This document shows, piece after piece, positions 6,575 through 9,122 of a DNA stretch of 9,122 nucleotides. A model generated the notes under the pieces. That model saw only the letters and a program-made list of their open reading frames with translations, did no database searches and was not told the origin of the DNA. This DNA is from Oscillospiraceae bacterium (lineage in GTDB: Bacteria > Bacillota > Clostridia > Oscillospirales > Oscillospiraceae): the NCBI GenBank assembly GCA_902765975.1, contig CACXBO010000129.1, positions 1-9,122 of the forward strand. Reading direction: 5' to 3'. A program made the translations under genes and the position numbers. Positions within the stretch are counted from its first letter, which is position 1. Each line of letters begins with the position of its first letter.

Positions 6575-8143
6575 TCAGAACCTTGTATAGATAAACTGAG
6601 ACGAATCGTAGCCGACGCCGTAAACGCCGACCACGACGGTCGCGGCAAAGAGCAGAGCGAAAACGGCGAAGCGAAGAGCGTAGGGCTTTTCGGCAAGCCT
6701 CTCGCGGACTCCCTTTTTAACGGAGAGAAGGCTCACGGCGAGCATAACGGCGCAGCCGACTGCGATAACTGCCCAGTCGGAAACGGAAAGGCCGAGAGCC
6801 GCGGCTGAAAAGCCGGTCCAGGCTGAAGCTCTGAAAATGCTTGCGAGACTTCCGATTGTCTCTCCGAGAGTCGCGTAGCAGTCGAAGAGATTCATAACCG
6901 TTATGAGAAGGAAGGTGCGCAGTATCATAAAGACCCTGTAGCCGGAGCCGTTTGTGCCGGGAAGCCGCTTGTGAAATCCTCCGTAAAGAGGCTCAAGCTC
7001 CTCGGAGACCATGAGTATCGCCCAGTTTAAAAGTCCCCAGACGATGAAATTCCAGCTTGCTCCGTGCCAGAGACCTGTAGAGAACCAGACGATGAAGCTC
7101 GAAACGTAAACGGGTATGCGTTTTCCCGCCTTCTGTCCGAAATGCTTCTTCGTGAATTTCGTGAAGCGTCCCATCGAGCGCGAAGTGGAAACGGGATAGA
7201 ACAGGTAGTCGCGGAACCATGAGCACATGGTGATGTGCCAGCGCCGCCAGTATTCCTTCAGGGAGGTGGAGAAGTAGGGGCGCATAAAGTTTTCCTTGAC
7301 CTCGACCCCGAACATCTGGGCAACTCCTATCGTAATGTCGATGCCGCCGGTAAAGTCGGCGTAGAGCTCGACGGTGTAGAGCAGCATGCCGATAAGGATA
7401 TACGGACCCTGGAATTTTCCGCTGTCGCCGATTATCCTGCCGACGGCGATAAATATCCTGTCGGCTATGACGAGCTTCTTGAAAAAGCCCCACAGCACGC
7501 GCTCAAGCCCGCGGAAAAAGCGGTCCCTGTCGAATCCGTTCCCCGCGAAAAGCGAATCAGACATATCACCGTAGCGGCTTATCGGACCCTGTATGACGTG
7601 GGGGAAGAAGGACACGAAGAGAGCGAAGCGCCAGAGGCTCTTTTCAGCCTTGACCGTGCCGCGGAAAACGTCCACGAGATAGCCGATTGCCATAAAGGTA
7701 TAGTAAGATATTCCGAGAGGCACAGCGACAGTTATGAAGCCGAGCTTTGTTCCGAAAAGTCCGTTGATGTTCGCAATGGCAAAATTCGTGTACTTGACCG
7801 CGGCGAGTATGCCGAGATTGAGAAGCAGGCAGAGCGCGAGCCACAGCTTTCTCTTTCTCTTCTCCCTATCGCGGAAAGCCTTCTTTTCTTCCTGACTGAG
7901 CTCAGCCTTGTGCGCCTTTATGTATTCAGACTGAGCCTCGAGATTTTTGCCTATGACAAGTCCGGCCGCCCATACCGTTACGGCGGTTACGGAGATATAG
8001 ATAAGGAACTTCGCGCCGGCAAAAAAGTAGAATACGAGGCTGCCGACGAGAAGAAGAGGCGGTCTCAGCTTTTTCGGCGCGAGGTAGTAGAGAAGAAGCA
8101 GAACGGCTAAAAAGCCGAGAAACTCATAAGAGGTAAAGACCAT
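6575..8143 (-). CDS. MBOAT-family membrane acyltransferase (DltB/AlgI-like), 522 aa
   Basis: A polytopic membrane protein predicted to take the carrier-bound group from the cytoplasm and pass it across the membrane. The N-terminus MVFTSYEFLGF is the typical MBOAT opening, so this start is safe. Hydrophobic stretches run throughout (for example 8-21, 29-65, 100-117, 137-158, 247-262, 345-378, 405-420, 445-474, 488-511). Family signatures are PHVIQGPISRY (181-191), YWRRWHITMCSWFRDYLFYP (299-318, with His303) and GLWHGASWN (357-365), whose His360 matches the invariant MBOAT histidine. The charged loop at about 66-99 is cytoplasmic-looking. The extreme C-terminus is QFIYTRF, ending at the stop, the aromatic tail seen in AlgI/DltB relatives. 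The start is 9 nt after the carrier stop with no clear ribosome site, suggesting translational coupling. In context it acts as the DltB of the system. Confidence 0.95.
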   Translation of the reverse strand: MVFTSYEFLGFLAVLLLLYYLAPKKLRPPLLLVGSLVFYFFAGAKFLIYISVTAVTVWAAGLVIGKNLEAQSEYIKAHKAELSQEEKKAFRDREKRKRKLWLALCLLLNLGILAAVKYTNFAIANINGLFGTKLGFITVAVPLGISYYTFMAIGYLVDVFRGTVKAEKSLWRFALFVSFFPHVIQGPISRYGDMSDSLFAGNGFDRDRFFRGLERVLWGFFKKLVIADRIFIAVGRIIGDSGKFQGPYILIGMLLYTVELYADFTGGIDITIGVAQMFGVEVKENFMRPYFSTSLKEYWRRWHITMCSWFRDYLFYPVSTSRSMGRFTKFTKKHFGQKAGKRIPVYVSSFIVWFSTGLWHGASWNFIVWGLLNWAILMVSEELEPLYGGFHKRLPGTNGSGYRVFMILRTFLLITVMNLFDCYATLGETIGSLASIFRASAWTGFSAAALGLSVSDWAVIAVGCAVMLAVSLLSVKKGVRERLAEKPYALRFAVFALLFAATVVVGVYGVGYDSSQFIYTRF

Positions 8144-8152
8144 GATCCGGGA

Positions 8153-8380
8153 TTATTCGTTCTGAAGGCGCTCTATGAGAGCGTACATCGCCTTTGCCGA
8201 ATTGAAGTTGTCGGGGATTATATCCCTCGCGGTTATGGTAACGTCGAAGCTCTCGCTTATCTCGGTTATGAGACCGACGATATCGAGAGAGTCGAGAACG
8301 GCGTCGTCGATAAGATGCTCTTCGGTTTCAAAGTCGACGTCGGGATGCATATCGCTGAGTATTCTGAGAAGCTCTTCCAT
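8153..8380 (-). CDS. Acyl/aminoacyl carrier protein (DltC-like), 75 aa
   Basis: A small acidic four-helix carrier protein that would hold the activated amino acid as a thioester on 4'-phosphopantetheine and present it to the MBOAT protein on the inner face of the membrane. The attachment site is the Ser in LDSLDIV (Ser31 with the start used here), in the context DDAVLDSLDIVGLI; DltC proteins have LLDSF at this place. Length is close to DltC (about 78 aa). Two in-frame ATGs exist. The first (8395) has no ribosome site in front of it, while the second (8380) has a perfect GGAGG at 8393-8389 with 8 nt spacing, so I choose 8380; the longer form would add MEENK. It sits between the ligase and the MBOAT gene, so the carrier precedes the MBOAT, unlike the classical dltABCD order. 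A stand-alone fatty-acid ACP is less likely given these neighbours. Confidence 0.9.
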   Translation of the reverse strand: MEELLRILSDMHPDVDFETEEHLIDDAVLDSLDIVGLITEISESFDVTITARDIIPDNFNSAKAMYALIERLQNE

Positions 8381-8388
8381 TTTGTTTT

Positions 8389-8393
8389 CCTCC
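8389..8393 (-). promoter_or_regulatory. Ribosome binding site GGAGG that decides the carrier-protein start
   Basis: GGAGG lies inside the first codons of the longer reading (ATG at 8395) and 8 nt upstream of the ATG at 8380. This favours the 75-residue form of the carrier protein over the 80-residue form. Confidence 0.7.
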
Positions 8394-8398
8394 ATAAG

Positions 8399-9122
8399 TC
8401 AGTTGTTGGCGTAATTCTTTTTAAGCGTTACTCTGTCTATCTTGCCGTTTGCCGTGAAGGGCATACTGTCGAGCTTGAAAAGCCTGTTCGGAAGCATATA
8501 GCGCGGGAGCTTTTCCTTGAGCAGCTCGGTGAGCTCCTTCTCCGTCGGATCGCCGACATAGTAAAGAACTATCTTTTTCCTTTCAGCGTCGTAGATCGAG
8601 GCGGCGAGCTTTATGCCGGGCAGCATATTGACGTTGACCTCAATCTCGCCGAGCTCGACGCGGTGACCCATATGCTTTATCTGGTAGTCCTTGCGCGAAA
8701 CGTAGATGAGTTCTCCTTCGGCATTGTATCTGCCGAGGTCGCCTGTCTTGTAGATCGTTTCGGGATAGGCTCTGTTTAGCGGATTCTGAACAAAGACCTG
8801 AGCCGTTCTCTCCGGGTCGTTGTAGTATCCGAGAGTGACGGCGTTTGCCCTTATGCATATCTCTCCGGTCTCGCCCTCGCCGCAGAGCCTTCCGTCGTCG
8901 GTGAGAAGAAGTATCTCCCTGTTGGGAAAAGGCCTTCCGATAGGTATGGGTTCGCCCTCTAAAGGCTCCCTGTCCACGTGGTAGAAGCAGCACATACCGG
9001 TTCCCTCGGTAGGTCCGTAGAGGTTAGTAAAGGCTGCGCCGGGCAGGGCGCTTCTCCATATCCTGAACTGCTTTACGGGGAATACCTCGCTTCCGAAGGC
9101 GACGGTGTGAAGGTATTCCGGC
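8399..9122 (-). CDS. Dlt-like amino-acid adenylating ligase, C-terminal 240 residues (5' end outside window)
   Basis: This ANL-superfamily enzyme should activate an amino acid with ATP and load it onto the phosphopantetheine of the carrier protein encoded next. The frame is open to the right edge, so the ATG at 8995 is internal: codons upstream of it encode the conserved NLYGPTE motif. Numbering from the first whole codon, I see the A4-like block FGSEVFP (9-15), NLYGPTE (33-39), GETGEICI (83-90), YKTGDLGR (124-131), the hinge/A8 block RKDYQIKHMGHRVELGEIE (143-161), LPRYMLP (205-211) and NGKIDR (225-230), whose Lys is the usual C-domain catalytic lysine. These are the ordered motifs of DltA and NRPS adenylation domains. 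The protein ends right after A10 with no fused carrier domain, as in stand-alone DltA. The stop lies 18 nt before the carrier gene. The Cys that DltA has in its CGEVLP block is Gly here, so I do not assign dltA or D-alanine specificity. The substrate-binding N-terminal part is missing. Confidence 0.9.
   Translation of the reverse strand, partial: PEYLHTVAFGSEVFPVKQFRIWRSALPGAAFTNLYGPTEGTGMCCFYHVDREPLEGEPIPIGRPFPNREILLLTDDGRLCGEGETGEICIRANAVTLGYYNDPERTAQVFVQNPLNRAYPETIYKTGDLGRYNAEGELIYVSRKDYQIKHMGHRVELGEIEVNVNMLPGIKLAASIYDAERKKIVLYYVGDPTEKELTELLKEKLPRYMLPNRLFKLDSMPFTANGKIDRVTLKKNYANN

Larger units (their letters stand above)
1025..9122 (-). other. Eight-gene envelope aminoacylation operon (5' end outside window)
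   Basis: Eight co-directional genes with gaps of 18, 9, 4, 27, 12, 24 and -4 nt and no internal terminator or obvious promoter form one transcription unit that ends at the hairpin at 1011-971. Its promoter must lie beyond the right edge or at the start of the truncated ligase gene. Four genes cover activation, carriage, membrane transfer and outside delivery of an amino acid; two (racemase, amidotransferase) could make or edit it; two (transglutaminase-like protein, lipoprotein) act outside. Confidence 0.8.

Noticed and set aside
6571..6696. 42-residue N-terminal extension of the SGNH-type protein
   Set aside because: It overlaps the conserved end of the MBOAT gene, and the extension is Ser/Pro-rich without a signal; the ATG at 6570 gives a proper membrane anchor and correct spacing.
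6993..7493. Minus-strand frame of 166 codons within the MBOAT gene
   Set aside because: Out-of-frame shadow rich in Arg and His; no start signal.
7235..8110. Plus-strand open frame of 291 codons
   Set aside because: It is antisense to the MBOAT gene, whose motifs and membrane pattern are unmistakable; the translated product is highly charged and resembles no family. It arises from GC-biased codons.
8315..8779. Plus-strand open frame of 154 codons
   Set aside because: It crosses the ligase and carrier genes antisense and has no recognisable domain.
8399..8995. Complete 198-residue protein starting at ATG 8995
   Set aside because: The frame continues upstream to the window edge and encodes NLYGPTE and FGSEVFP, so the ATG is internal and the gene is truncated by the window.
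1..9122. tRNA or rRNA genes, CRISPR arrays, insertion sequences, phage or attachment sites
   Set aside because: No spaced direct repeats, transposase motifs, terminal inverted repeats or cloverleaf-like segments were noticed; the only clear inverted repeat is the operon terminator.

Overview
All gene content lies on the minus strand. The window reads as a cell-envelope locus of a Gram-positive-type member of the Bacillota, probably a gut-type Clostridia lineage. The grounds are moderate GC, strong GGAGG/AAAGGA ribosome sites, Dlt-type genes, a lipobox protein and a GT51 penicillin-binding protein. The genus cannot be fixed from sequence alone.

In transcription order (right to left) the main operon has eight genes: a Dlt-like adenylating ligase cut by the right edge (8399-9122), an acyl/aminoacyl carrier protein (8153-8380), an MBOAT membrane acyltransferase (6575-8143), a DltD-like membrane-anchored SGNH-fold protein (5527-6570), an asparagine-synthase-type amidotransferase (3655-5499), a membrane-anchored Ig-like/transglutaminase protein (2311-3642), an Asp/Glu racemase (1561-2286) and a small lipoprotein (1025-1564). 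Gaps are 27 nt or less and the last two genes overlap by 4 nt. A 12-bp-stem intrinsic terminator ends the unit at about 1011-971. A good extended -10 promoter (921-949) then starts a separate gene, a peptidoglycan glycosyltransferase (penicillin-binding protein) that runs off the left edge (1-869). No gene-free stretch exceeds 300 bases.

The first four genes supply every step of a Dlt-type pathway: activate an amino acid as its adenylate, load it on a carrier protein, pass it through an MBOAT channel, and attach it to an envelope polymer. What makes the locus unusual is the company. A racemase that could supply D-Asp or D-Glu and a glutamine-dependent amidotransferase share the transcript, while several residues that define the D-alanine pathway or the classical catalytic sites differ: Cys to Gly in the ligase pocket, Ser to Cys in the SGNH protein, Asn to Ile in the racemase, and Glu to Gln in the asparagine synthase. 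The working inference is an aminoacylation system for the cell surface whose cargo is not D-alanine, possibly D-Asp, D-Asn or a related amino acid. The chemistry is not proven by the sequence.
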